The notes under the pieces are model-generated. The model was not told the DNA's origin. It did not search any database and saw only the letters and a program-made list of their open reading frames with translations. DNA of 41,168 nt from a virus: positions 1 through 41,168 of the IMG/VR virus record IMGVR_UViG_3300025647_000085, one strand, 5' to 3'. The translations under genes were made by a program, and so were the position numbers. This document shows positions 1-6,893 of the stretch, one piece after another; position 1 is the first letter of the stretch, and each line of letters starts with the position of its first letter.

Positions 1-1
1 A

Positions 2-1240
2 GGCTGGATGAACGGCGACATCAAGGGTGCCTTCCTGTCCGATACCTCCGCAACTGCGCTTGTCGGCAGCGGTGAGCTGGTGACGAATGGCACGTTTGAT
101 ACTGATACGAGTGGGTGGGTTGCTGCCCGTTCCGCTTCCCTTACTTGGGTGTCTGGGGCAATGCAAATTGCCTATGGAGGCACTGATTATCCGCAAGCGC
201 AGCAAACGCTGACAACTGTGGCGGGAAAGCGTTACAAACTGCAAGTGACGCAAACGGCTGGTGTATCTCTTTCTGCTGTTGTTGGAACTTCGGCTGGCGG
301 CAATCAGCTAGGTTTTGTTGTTGGGAGTGGCTCACTTGAACTAGATTTTGTTGCGTCTAGCACGACGAGTTACCTGACTTTGCAAGCCAATAGTGTTGGT
401 TCAGTTTCTGTTACCGTAGACAACATCTCCGTCAAACTCGCAGACGCAGACCGCTCGGTGAACAACAACGGCCTGATCGTCAACGGCACTGTTTCTCGTG
501 ACCCTGTAAATTCTGGCGCTGATCTGGTGGCCTACTCTGGCTTCTCATCCAGCAACTACCTTGAGCAGCCGTATAACAGTGGTCTCGACTTCGGGACTGG
601 TGACTTCTGCGTGATGGGGTGGGTGAAGCTAAACAGCGCCTCTGCGGAGGAAATCATTCATAGGCAAGACGCGGGTTCTGGCTACGGTGGTCCAAACTTC
701 GGCATCCGCACAGAAGCGACTGGCAACCTAAAAATGATTGGGTTGAACGGGACGAACAACCTTGTGTTTGGTATCCCCGCCTTCGGTTCTTGGGCTTTTG
801 TAACCTATGTCCGTCAGGTCGGAGTTGCGAAAACGTTCCTAAATGCCGTCTTGTCTAACTCTGCCGCAGACAATGGTGACTATACCAATACGGATGCCAC
901 CCTCTTGGTGGGCGCATTGAAATACAATGGGTCAATAGCTGGGTGGTTTGACAACGGCTCCCTAGCCCTATGGCGCATCTCAGCCACCGCACCCACAGCC
1001 GAACAGATCGACAAAATTTACAACGACGAGAAGGTGCTGTTTGAACCCAATGCCCAAGCCACGCTATACGGTGCATCTAATGCAGTGACAGCCTTGGCTC
1101 ACGACCCTGATACTGACCTTCTCCATGTGGGGACCAGCGCAGGTCGTAGCATCTTCGAGGGGCTTCGTCGGGTAGGCAATACAACAACCTCTGTCAGTAA
1201 GGCCATCAGTGCCTCTGGCGGTCTGATCTTGGAGAAGTAA
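2..1240 (+). CDS. Tail fibre / receptor-binding protein with LamG-like domain, C-terminal part (5' partial)
   Basis: The reading frame is open to the left edge (Gly-Trp precede the first Met at 8), so this is probably the C-terminal part of a longer tail protein. A region beginning ELVTNGTFDTDTSGW (about residues 22-37 from that Met) looks like the opening of a jelly-roll carbohydrate-binding module. Residues about 170-330 look like a LamG/concanavalin-type sandwich (FGTGDFCVMGWVKL, LALWRISATAPTAEQI). The C-terminus (LAHDPDTDLLHVGTSAG) resembles a beta-propeller repeat. Such domains in phage tails bind surface glycans. A tail fibre start lies at the far right edge of the window, so both pieces may belong to one tail module. 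Confidence 0.75.
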   Translation, partial: GWMNGDIKGAFLSDTSATALVGSGELVTNGTFDTDTSGWVAARSASLTWVSGAMQIAYGGTDYPQAQQTLTTVAGKRYKLQVTQTAGVSLSAVVGTSAGGNQLGFVVGSGSLELDFVASSTTSYLTLQANSVGSVSVTVDNISVKLADADRSVNNNGLIVNGTVSRDPVNSGADLVAYSGFSSSNYLEQPYNSGLDFGTGDFCVMGWVKLNSASAEEIIHRQDAGSGYGGPNFGIRTEATGNLKMIGLNGTNNLVFGIPAFGSWAFVTYVRQVGVAKTFLNAVLSNSAADNGDYTNTDATLLVGALKYNGSIAGWFDNGSLALWRISATAPTAEQIDKIYNDEKVLFEPNAQATLYGASNAVTALAHDPDTDLLHVGTSAGRSIFEGLRRVGNTTTSVSKAISASGGLILEK

Positions 1241-1642
1241 ATGAGACTGACAATCGCCTGCCCACAAGCGCACATCGACATTGCGAACCACTACGCCATG
1301 GTCTTGGGTTACTCTGAGGCTGATGGCCTGACCTACCGCAACCCGTCATGGCAGGACGCACAGGGCAACCTCTACGCCCTCGCAAGTCTGCCTGTGGGGG
1401 ATAGCTTCGTCAGCACATCCACAAGCCCGCTACAGCGCCCCGCATGGGACGTTGACCAGATTATCGACATGACCAAGGCGGGACAGGCTCAAGCGCTGGT
1501 GATCCTATGGATGCCAAACGAGGATAGCACCGTGCCGCCATTGGCAACTACCAACCGCATCACTGCAATCTTGGGCATGGAAGGCGCTGACGCAATGGCG
1601 GCAATGGGGTTAACGGCAATCAATAGTGAGCCTGCGGAGTGA
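1241..1642 (+). CDS. Hypothetical protein downstream of tail fibre
   Basis: A 133-aa soluble protein whose ATG directly follows the TAA of the tail gene; GGAGAAG spanning that stop is a plausible ribosome binding site. I do not recognise a domain. Its position as the last gene of the rightward late operon, immediately after a tail fibre, suggests a tail-associated or fibre-assembly function, but this is inference. The gene converges with the leftward operon that ends at 1673, leaving only about 30 bases between them. Confidence 0.65.
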   Translation: MRLTIACPQAHIDIANHYAMVLGYSEADGLTYRNPSWQDAQGNLYALASLPVGDSFVSTSTSPLQRPAWDVDQIIDMTKAGQAQALVILWMPNEDSTVPPLATTNRITAILGMEGADAMAAMGLTAINSEPAE

Positions 1643-1672
1643 TGCCCGCGAATTGCAGGGCTAGGGTGTCAA

Positions 1673-2074
1673 TCATCGCGCGGCTCCAATCGGTGTATTT
1701 CCCCAATGGGCTGCGTCTGCGTGGGACTGGGCGGCGGCTTGGGCTAGTTCTTTTGTCCAGCAATCTTCTGTGTTGATTTCATCCTGCCCCAAGTAAACAG
1801 TGATCGGTTCGTCACTGTTTCTTGTCACCATGTCGAAGTTGTAATCATGCCTCCCCAATCCAAAATTTGTATAAAAAACACCGCCGTCATGTTCCCACAC
1901 CAACTTTTTCGGCCCTACCAAATCCAGCACGGCGGCGGCTTTGGACCGTGCTTCATCTTGGCATAGGCTATTGCCTCCACCAGACCAGTCAGGTGTTGTT
2001 GCCTTGCGGTCAAATCGCATGGCCTCGAATATTATGTGGGCCAGCGCCTCAAGCATCTTTCCGCGGTCGGTCAT
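1673..2074 (-). CDS. Hypothetical phage protein, last gene of leftward accessory operon
   Basis: A 133-aa soluble protein with no recognised catalytic motif. The C-terminus is rich in Ala and His (QAAAQSHADAAHW), as in small accessory proteins of temperate phages. The start overlaps the stop of the upstream zinc-ribbon gene by four bases (ATGA), implying translational coupling. It is the distal gene of the operon running leftward from about 3874. Confidence 0.65.
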   Translation of the reverse strand: MTDRGKMLEALAHIIFEAMRFDRKATTPDWSGGGNSLCQDEARSKAAAVLDLVGPKKLVWEHDGGVFYTNFGLGRHDYNFDMVTRNSDEPITVYLGQDEINTEDCWTKELAQAAAQSHADAAHWGNTPIGAAR

Positions 2075-2325
2075 TTGCCTTGTCTCCCCGCGTTAATCAT
2101 TACCAGTGTGCGTTTGTCTGTGTCTGGGCCAGACATGAAGCGATTGAACCAAACGGGATCTGACGTGTTCACCTCCTCGCCTTGCATTTCGCCGCATTTA
2201 GGGCATTGCAACGCAGGGGTGTTGATTGGGAAAACTGCAACCCAATCATGTGCGCAATTCATGCAGGCGACATATTGCGCGTCGTGGGGCCGGTGATCTG
2301 ATAGTTGGATTATGTTTTCGGTCAT
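2071..2325 (-). CDS. Small zinc-ribbon protein
   Basis: This 84-aa protein has two CxxC knuckles: CMNC at about residue 21 and CPKC at about residue 41. That is a classic zinc-ribbon arrangement with about 17 residues between the pairs. Zinc ribbons of this size in phages are usually small DNA-, RNA- or protein-binding modules; no enzyme domain accompanies it. Start and stop both overlap neighbouring genes through ATGA junctions, so it is translated as part of the operon. The precise role is unknown. Confidence 0.7.
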   Translation of the reverse strand: MTENIIQLSDHRPHDAQYVACMNCAHDWVAVFPINTPALQCPKCGEMQGEEVNTSDPVWFNRFMSGPDTDKRTLVMINAGRQGK

Positions 2326-2510
2326 GTCTTTGGCTCCTTATCTGCGGCAATCTTTTCTGCCAAATCTGCCAAGTCCGCATTGACCAGCTGCGCAAACGCC
2401 CGACCGAGCGCTATCAACGCAATATCAGCGCGGGCTTGGTCACGGCGCACCTTGTTGGCCGTAGGTTCTGACAACATAGCCAGCAACTCATCTTCGGTAT
2501 GGTCGGTCAT
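2322..2510 (-). CDS. Hypothetical small helical protein
   Basis: A 62-aa, Ala/Asp-rich, probably all-helical protein (EDELLAMLSEPTANKVRR near the N-terminus). No family is recognised. It is coupled to both neighbours by four-base ATGA overlaps, which is the main support for it being a real gene. Confidence 0.55.
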   Translation of the reverse strand: MTDHTEDELLAMLSEPTANKVRRDQARADIALIALGRAFAQLVNADLADLAEKIAADKEPKT

Positions 2511-2662
2511 GGCTTGTTCCTTTGCTTCCGTGCGGCTTTCACCTTGGCGCGTTTTGATGTGGATGGTGCGGCTTTCGGCTTGTCCATAAACTCAATGCGG
2601 ACGGGGTGGTGCGGCAGCGTGGTGATAATACTTGAGGCGAGCAATATTCTGCGCATGGTCAT
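2507..2662 (-). CDS. Hypothetical 51-aa basic protein
   Basis: A short ORF starting MTMRRILLASSII and ending in a very basic tail (KRAKVKAARKQRNKP). A good ribosome binding site (GGAG, about seven bases before ATG) precedes the start. The start overlaps the stop of the upstream gene by one base (TGATG), and the stop overlaps the next start (ATGA). The Lys/Arg-rich tail suggests nucleic-acid binding; no family is recognised. Confidence 0.6.
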   Translation of the reverse strand: MTMRRILLASSIITTLPHHPVRIEFMDKPKAAPSTSKRAKVKAARKQRNKP

Positions 2663-2817
2663 CACTTCGGCTCCTTTGCATATGTGGACTTGGCATCGCC
2701 CCGCACAGATAAAATATCTTGCACTAAGGCAGGCAAATCCTTTGGATCAACTTCACGGCTTGGCCCGCCGGATAGGCAGGCATCAATCGCAGCGCATAGA
2801 ACATCGCCCCAAGTCAC
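2662..2817 (-). CDS. Hypothetical 51-aa protein, GTG start
   Basis: The GTG start is chosen because it overlaps the TAG of the upstream gene (TAGTG) and is preceded by AGGAG at a suitable distance. The protein (MTWGDVLCAAIDACLSGG near the N-terminus) has a Cys-containing amphipathic segment and a polar C-terminus. No function is recognised. Its length equals that of the next gene (51 aa), but the sequences are unrelated. Confidence 0.55.
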   Translation of the reverse strand: MTWGDVLCAAIDACLSGGPSREVDPKDLPALVQDILSVRGDAKSTYAKEPK

Positions 2818-3158
2818 TACTTCAGCTCCTTTGTGAATGCAGCGAGGGCTGCGCTGGACGTTGAAAGTGCCATTTTGCAGGCGTCACGGTATGCCTGATC
2901 GCCACGACAACGGGCAGTTTCGCGCTGTATTTTTTCCAAAGCATCCATCAGCGCCTGCACCCGTGGGTCAGCCATGATCTGCGCGGTGGTGGGGGGCAGG
3001 TCGGCGCGGCGGTACGCTACCAATTCGCACGGATCACCAAAGTCGTCTTCGTCCCAATCATCAGTGTTTTCTGTAACCTGCCAACCGTACATCGTTTCCC
3101 GCTTGAGTACGCGGTCGGTCGGCATTGCTACCCAAATCGTTTCCAGTGCATCACTCAT
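2817..3158 (-). CDS. Hypothetical phage protein
   Basis: A 113-aa protein with an acidic middle (TENTDDWDEDDFGDPCELV) and a helical C-terminal half (ADPRVQALMDALEKIQRE). This C-terminal motif, a predicted helix following MADPRV, is common in small accessory proteins of lambdoid and rhodobacterial prophages. Function unknown. The start overlaps the stop of the upstream gene by eight bases, which supports co-translation. Confidence 0.65.
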   Translation of the reverse strand: MSDALETIWVAMPTDRVLKRETMYGWQVTENTDDWDEDDFGDPCELVAYRRADLPPTTAQIMADPRVQALMDALEKIQRETARCRGDQAYRDACKMALSTSSAALAAFTKELK

Positions 3159-3795
3159 CCTTGCCTCCTGCGATTGCGCGAAGGGCGGCGCGCATAATGT
3201 TCGACGCCGTGATCAGTCCGAGAGGGTGATATTCGCAAGTGATAACGTGCTTCGCTCGCATATCATTAAAAACCTCGGCATCTATCAACACCTTCGCCGC
3301 CTCTTGCACCGTAACCTTTGCGGCTGGCGTGTCTGCGGGGGTAAGGGCGTGGACCATAGCAAATGATTGCCCCCATGTGCTTGCGACATGAGATTTCCAA
3401 TCTGAAAGTAAGTCCGTGTCTGATATTTTAAGCGCGATATTGTATCTGCACTCCAATTGTGCAGCAGCCTCACGCAGCCCCTCGGCCTTGCCTTGAGCGT
3501 GGGCGGTGTCGGCACGCTTGTTCGCGGCTTCCAGTTGGGCGGATAGTTTTGTGTTTCTTGCAGCAATCTCGCGTGACTTATCAGACCAAAACCTCCACAA
3601 ATTACCGTTATCGCTGATACGATTTGACCTTTCCGCAGCATCGAGACATTCTTCCAATTCACGGATGCGGGCAGTGGCGGCTTCGAGTTGCGCGGATAGG
3701 GCGGCGATCAGTTCGGCATAGCAATAACTATTTCCGTACATGCGGCGAAGATATGTAGTGGCATGCTCAACGGCTTCGGGGGTTGTGTCAGTCAT
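3151..3795 (-). CDS. Ea22-like coiled-coil phage protein
   Basis: A 214-aa protein, started at the Met preceded by GGAGCAAGAA; an upstream in-frame Met at 3825 has no such site. Residues about 25-115 form heptad-rich coiled coil (IAALSAQLEAATARIRELEE and a second ALSAQLEAANKRA segment). The C-terminal 80 residues end in an Ala-rich helix (AALRAIAGG). This arrangement is typical of Ea22/Ead-like non-essential phage proteins, but the assignment is by style rather than by a diagnostic motif. It begins the run of overlapping accessory genes, inside the 3' end of a tiny membrane ORF. Confidence 0.65.
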   Translation of the reverse strand: MTDTTPEAVEHATTYLRRMYGNSYCYAELIAALSAQLEAATARIRELEECLDAAERSNRISDNGNLWRFWSDKSREIAARNTKLSAQLEAANKRADTAHAQGKAEGLREAAAQLECRYNIALKISDTDLLSDWKSHVASTWGQSFAMVHALTPADTPAAKVTVQEAAKVLIDAEVFNDMRAKHVITCEYHPLGLITASNIMRAALRAIAGGKDE

Positions 3796-3874
3796 TTCTT
3801 GCTCCAAGCGCGGCGATAAATCCAATAATGAGGCAATACGCCACGAATAGGACTGTGAGGATTATGGTGGTCAT
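3788..3874 (-). CDS. Tiny predicted membrane protein (28 aa)
   Basis: MTTIILTVLFVAYCLIIGF is a single hydrophobic helix followed by a short polar tail. The ribosome binding site of the next gene (GGAGCAAGAA) lies inside its 3' end, and the two ORFs overlap by eight bases. The gene's own ribosome binding site is weak (GAAAG). It is one of several tiny single- or double-pass membrane ORFs in this genome, which raises its credibility. Function unknown. Confidence 0.45.
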   Translation of the reverse strand: MTTIILTVLFVAYCLIIGFIAALGARND

Positions 3875-3890
3875 TGGCTTAGCTTTCTTC

Positions 3891-3908
3891 TAGTTTTTGA
3901 AAAAACTA
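3891..3908. repeat. AT-rich palindrome beside attP
   Basis: TAGTTTTT and AAAAACTA are perfect 8-base inverted arms separated by GA. The element sits just left of the attP inverted repeat. It could be a weak terminator for leftward integrase transcripts or a protein-binding site in the integration region; the sequence alone does not decide. Confidence 0.4.
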
Positions 3909-3994
3909 CCGTTGAAAACATTGGCACTTCTCTGAATTTGTAATCAGAGGGTCGGGAGTTCGAGTCTCTCTGGGGGCACCAATCTTTTCAACGG
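3909..3994. repeat. 16-bp inverted repeat flanking the att core
   Basis: CCGTTGAAAACATTGG at 3909-3924 and CCAATCTTTTCAACGG at 3979-3994 are inverted copies matching at 15 of 16 positions. They bracket the tRNA-like core exactly. The right arm includes the CCA end of the tRNA segment. The likely role is integrase or accessory-factor binding around the crossover. Confidence 0.6.
3937..3981 (+). other. attP: attP core: 3' half of a tRNA-Thr(UGU)
   Basis: From the anticodon loop onward this segment reads as a tRNA: loop TTTGTAA with anticodon TGT, variable loop GGGTC, T-stem GGGAG / CTCTC around TTCGAGT, acceptor strand TGGGGGC, discriminator A, then CCA. The upstream bases do not form a 5' half (no GCCCCC acceptor strand), so this is not a whole tRNA gene. 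Integrases commonly use tRNA 3' ends and carry a copy in attP that restores the gene on integration. Its position next to the integrase supports this. Confidence 0.75.
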
Positions 3995-4017
3995 CTTAGT
4001 AGGTTTTGTCGTTTAGG

Positions 4018-4050
4018 GTTGTATCAAGTTGTATCAGCCGAGTTGTATCT
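4018..4050. repeat. GTTGTATCA direct repeats (probable integrase arm sites)
   Basis: Three copies of GTTGTATC lie at 4018, 4028 and 4042 (the first two extended to GTTGTATCA), spaced 10 and 14 bases. They overlap the 3' end and stop codon of the integrase gene. Short direct repeats next to the core are typical arm-type binding sites for tyrosine integrases. Confidence 0.6.
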
Positions 4051-5287
4051 TTGTTCTGCGCAACTCGATTACGGTGTTCACATCGGCGTTCTTGTCGCTG
4101 CGATCATACCGCTCTGTCATCGTCGCGCTGGCATGGTGTGCGAAGCGCTGGCGCTGCTCTGCCGTTGCCCCTGCGGCCTTGGCTTCCGTGACTGCACCGG
4201 CGCGACTGTCCATTGCATAGACCTCATCGGGCACGCCTGCCTTGCGCGCAAACTTGCGGAAAGTGGTCTGCCAGTGCCGCTTGGTGTATGGGCGGCCGCT
4301 GTCCATCTTAATGACCGGCCCAACTCTCTGGTCCATCGGGATCTGCATCAAGCGGGCGCGGATCTCTGGAACGATCGTAAGGTCAAACACCATTGCATCC
4401 GGCGATGACTTTTCAGTTTTAGATGGGGTCTTGCTCAAGGTGGTGATCTTCTGGTCGATCATGTCCCAGGTCATGCCATCAGCCCAACGCTGCTTGCCGC
4501 TATCATCAAGCCACTGGCCCCGCACGTCCACAGCACGCAAGCCAAACTCCCACTGGCAACTAAACCCAAGGGCAAAGCCTGTGTGCCCTGCTGCGTCTGC
4601 TGCTGCGATGATTGCCTGTGCCTGGTCGCGTGTCATGGAAACCTCTCTTCGGCGCGGTGTGGTGATCCGCATTTCTGACAAGATGTTTTTGATCCGCATG
4701 GCATCCGGCGCCTCGATGCGGACCCCGTGGCTAATGAGATAGCGCAAGGCTGTGAAGCGGTTGTGGATATGGTGTGTGGGATCGACGGGCCGCAGCGGTA
4801 GGTCGCGCTCTGCTCGGGCCGCATTATCTTCCTTGCGGCGGCTGATGAAGTTGTCGTTCATGGCCTTCTTCCACCGCATGAGGGTTTCAAAGTTGGTGTC
4901 TGCCAGCATGACGCCGCCAATGGCTTCCTCTAGGGGCTTGAGCGTTTGCAGATACCCCTCGCGCGTGCTGGCCTTCACGTTCTCGTTGAATGGCGAAAAC
5001 TCGTCAGTCTTGAACCGGCCGATAAGCCACAACCAAGACCCCGGCGTGACCAAAGCATCCTCACTGTCGTACCAGCGCAGCATTTCGCGTGTCAGTTCGC
5101 GCGCCTTGGACGCACGCTCGTTATCGCGGCCATCGCCTTCCTCGCCAACCAATCGCACGGTGTTCGAGTGGTATCCTGCCTCGATGTATTTCTTGGGGGC
5201 TCTCCAATAGAACCAACGCTTTGCCTTGCGAACGCATGGCGCATAAGACGGGTCGGACCCATCCATTAGATCATCATCAAAACGCAT
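4034..5287 (-). CDS. int: Tyrosine recombinase, phage integrase
   Basis: A 417-aa protein with the C-terminal catalytic fold of tyrosine recombinases: first Arg in GLRAVDV (R251), second Arg in MDSRAG (R362), His pair in FAHHASATM (384-385) and the Tyr nucleophile in TERYDR (Y394). The usual His of the HxxR box is replaced here (AMDSR). The N-terminal about 200 residues contain the core-binding, SAM-like region. It joins attP (adjacent) to a host tRNA-Thr gene. The start overlaps the 3' end of the excisionase-like gene by 11 bases, so integration and excision functions are co-transcribed leftward. Confidence 0.92.
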   Translation of the reverse strand: MRFDDDLMDGSDPSYAPCVRKAKRWFYWRAPKKYIEAGYHSNTVRLVGEEGDGRDNERASKARELTREMLRWYDSEDALVTPGSWLWLIGRFKTDEFSPFNENVKASTREGYLQTLKPLEEAIGGVMLADTNFETLMRWKKAMNDNFISRRKEDNAARAERDLPLRPVDPTHHIHNRFTALRYLISHGVRIEAPDAMRIKNILSEMRITTPRRREVSMTRDQAQAIIAAADAAGHTGFALGFSCQWEFGLRAVDVRGQWLDDSGKQRWADGMTWDMIDQKITTLSKTPSKTEKSSPDAMVFDLTIVPEIRARLMQIPMDQRVGPVIKMDSGRPYTKRHWQTTFRKFARKAGVPDEVYAMDSRAGAVTEAKAAGATAEQRQRFAHHASATMTERYDRSDKNADVNTVIELRRTKIQLG

Positions 5288-5534
5288 TTAAATTTTCTCC
5301 TGAAAGTGGTGTTGTGGTGTCTGCCCCTTTGTGTGAGGCACCATCAGGATCAGCTATACGGCGGCGTTTTGCAATCCACGCTTCTAAATCAGCACGAAGC
5401 GTCATTCCAACAAGCTTATCTTTCTTCGGAAAACCATCGCGCTCAAGCTTTGGCCGGTGCGTGCGCAGCCATGTGACTTTGCGGCCAAGGTGGTAGGCCA
5501 CAAGGGTATCGGGAAGGTAAGCTGGCTCAATCAT
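5277..5534 (-). CDS. Excisionase-like small DNA-binding protein
   Basis: An 85-aa protein with a MerR/AlpA-like winged-helix layout: LPDTLVAYHLGRKVTWLRTH as helix-turn-helix, followed by a basic segment and a LRADLEAWIAKRRR helix. This size and its position immediately upstream of the integrase (11-base overlap) fit a recombination directionality factor. A good ribosome binding site (GGAG) precedes ATG. An alternative is a small transcription regulator of the int operon; sequence alone cannot separate the two. Confidence 0.7.
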   Translation of the reverse strand: MIEPAYLPDTLVAYHLGRKVTWLRTHRPKLERDGFPKKDKLVGMTLRADLEAWIAKRRRIADPDGASHKGADTTTPLSGENLNAF

Positions 5535-5535
5535 G

Positions 5536-5919
5536 TCAGGCTCCTTTGTCGCCTTTGATCTGGATCAGCCCTGCGGCGTACCAGCGCGATTGTGTCTCAT
5601 GCAGGCCTTCAAGCAAGCGCATGGCAAAGGCTGTCGGGTAATTCTCTTCAATGTATCGGCGGCGCATGGTGTCGCGCCCATCAAGAATATCGTGGCAATG
5701 CTGGCAACCGGCCGCAACGGACAGATCTGAAACCTTAGACCCCATGCTCTTGCCGGATACTGGAAGGTGGCATCCGACAACGGTATCTGCGTGCGCGCAG
5801 CGATAGCCGGGATAGAAGGATGAAACGCGAAGTGTGCATGGCATCCCCCGTATGGCGTCAAGAATGGTGCGTGATCGAACCTTTGGCAGAAGAGCGGGGT
5901 TGGTTATGTGCATACTCAT
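5536..5919 (-). CDS. YbcO-family (DUF1364) phage nuclease
   Basis: A 127-aa protein with the layout of E. coli DLP12 YbcO: an N-terminal MPCTLRV strand, then VGCHLPVSGKSMGSKVSDL, GCQHCHDILDGR (CxxCH with the conserved acidic/Arg motif), and a C-terminal EGLHETQSRWYAAGLI helix. YbcO is a metal-dependent nuclease of the His-Me finger type found in the recombination regions of lambdoid phages. Expected role: processing of recombination or replication intermediates. The start overlaps the upstream gene by ATGA, and only one base separates it from the excisionase-like gene. Confidence 0.75.
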   Translation of the reverse strand: MSMHITNPALLPKVRSRTILDAIRGMPCTLRVSSFYPGYRCAHADTVVGCHLPVSGKSMGSKVSDLSVAAGCQHCHDILDGRDTMRRRYIEENYPTAFAMRLLEGLHETQSRWYAAGLIQIKGDKGA

Positions 5920-6068
5920 TTACTGGCCTTTTTCTTGTCGATGTTGATTTCTGCGTGCGGGTCATCCCCTGCGATTGCGGCTATGTCGGCCTCGCGCTCC
6001 GCTGCGATGCGCTGCCATTCTGCTCTGCGATCGAGGGCGGCTTGGATTGCTTGCGCTGCTGGCTTCAT
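5916..6068 (-). CDS. Hypothetical 50-aa helical protein
   Basis: A short ORF, MKPAAQAIQAALDRRAEWQ at the start and KKKASK at the end, predicted to be one long charged helix. A purine-rich ribosome binding site (GAGGGG) precedes ATG. Both ends overlap neighbours by ATGA junctions. No family is recognised; it may be a partner or regulator of the YbcO-like nuclease it is coupled to. Confidence 0.6.
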   Translation of the reverse strand: MKPAAQAIQAALDRRAEWQRIAAEREADIAAIAGDDPHAEINIDKKKASK

Positions 6069-6268
6069 GCCAATCCCCTCAACTTCGACTGATACGGGCG
6101 TGGTGCGAGGTCTTCCGCTGTTGGGACAGAAGGCTGAAATTCAATAACCGGCGCGGGAGTTCCAAATCTGTCCATGTTGCTTTGCCCTGGCTGAACGCCG
6201 CAATGCCGGCATGAAAAGACCCCTGCGCGGCGCCGACTTGTTGGGCCGCTGCACTTCCTGCACTTCAT
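6065..6268 (-). CDS. Small zinc-finger protein
   Basis: A 67-aa protein, started at the Met preceded by GGAGATTGCC rather than the in-frame Met at 6280. MKCRKCSG and FSCRHCG form two CxxC pairs about 15 residues apart, a compact zinc ribbon. The C-terminal 35 residues look disordered. It is the first gene of the int operon and lies just downstream of a large inverted repeat that could be its operator. It may be a regulator; function unproven. Confidence 0.6.
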   Translation of the reverse strand: MKCRKCSGPTSRRRAGVFSCRHCGVQPGQSNMDRFGTPAPVIEFQPSVPTAEDLAPRPYQSKLRGLA

Positions 6269-6292
6269 GGCAATCTCCATAAATTCGAGAAC

Positions 6293-6350
6293 GGGTTAAC
6301 CAGATGGTCACTTCGCCTTTGAAGCCCCACGCTATTCATCTGGTTAACCC
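6293..6350. promoter_or_regulatory. 14-bp inverted repeat with GGTTAACC centres, candidate operator
   Basis: GGGTTAACCAGATG at 6293-6306 and its exact reverse complement at 6337-6350 are separated by 30 bases. Each arm contains the palindrome GGTTAACC. The element lies between a terminator-like hairpin and the first gene of the int operon, where a promoter/operator is expected. I could not identify confident -35/-10 boxes. Confidence 0.5.
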
Positions 6351-6381
6351 CGCTCGCAGAGGGGAATCGTTACCCTCGATT

Positions 6382-6405
6382 AAAGAAGGCCGCATGGCCT
6401 TCTTT
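6382..6405 (-). terminator. Hairpin terminator of the leftward early operon
   Basis: AAAGAAGGCC and GGCCTTCTTT form a perfect 10-bp stem with a four-base loop. On the minus strand the stem ends in TTCTTTAAT, a modest T-rich tail. It lies 50 bases after the stop of the last gene of the leftward recombination operon and before the int operon. It may act in both directions. Confidence 0.55.
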
Positions 6406-6455
6406 GGCGCTCCTATGGGGCTAGGCACTAGGTCACGCCGTAATTCCTTGATCGG

Positions 6456-6872
6456 TTATTCGGTTACTGCGTCGATAGTGCGGTCTGTCAGAGACAGCTT
6501 GGCAATGCTGTCCTCATGGTCCGCAAACATATTCTTGCGCAGTTCCGCCTTCTTCCGGCGCAACTCGGCCGCTTGAACCGCGCTGATTGCCTCTGCCTCG
6601 CTGGCAAGGATCGCATCAAACCCAGCCGAATTTACGCGCTGCACAATCCATTTGATCGGGGTGCTGCTGTCGAAGTTCACGTCAACGTCTACGGCTGTCA
6701 CCTTCGCAACCGTCATCATGTGGCGCGTGCCTGACTGCACAACGACAAGATCATTCAGCTTTACGCTAGGGTCCATCGTTTTGAATACTTCGGAAGTGCC
6801 ATGCTCTTCATACTTTGCCTCGATAGCGCGGGCCTGATCGTTAATCAGAAAGACGATTTTAGAATTATCCAT
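6456..6872 (-). CDS. Hypothetical phage protein
   Basis: A 138-aa soluble protein. The N-terminal half has alternating strands (LNDLVVVQSGTRHMMTVAKV) resembling a small beta-barrel. The C-terminal third is a charged helix (AAELRRKKAELRKNM). The ribosome binding site CGGAGAT before ATG is the same as those of the two genes upstream, supporting a common operon. No function is recognised. Confidence 0.65.
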   Translation of the reverse strand: MDNSKIVFLINDQARAIEAKYEEHGTSEVFKTMDPSVKLNDLVVVQSGTRHMMTVAKVTAVDVDVNFDSSTPIKWIVQRVNSAGFDAILASEAEAISAVQAAELRRKKAELRKNMFADHEDSIAKLSLTDRTIDAVTE

Positions 6873-6893
6873 TTTTGTATCTCCGTTTTTTTC

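Noticed and set aside
3920-3981. A complete tRNA-Thr gene
   Set aside because: The 3' half is perfect but the D-arm and the 5' acceptor strand are missing upstream, so only an attachment-site fragment is present.
4242-4742. Plus-strand ORF (166 aa) opposite integrase
   Set aside because: The integrase frame contains all catalytic residues; the opposite frame has no recognisable features.
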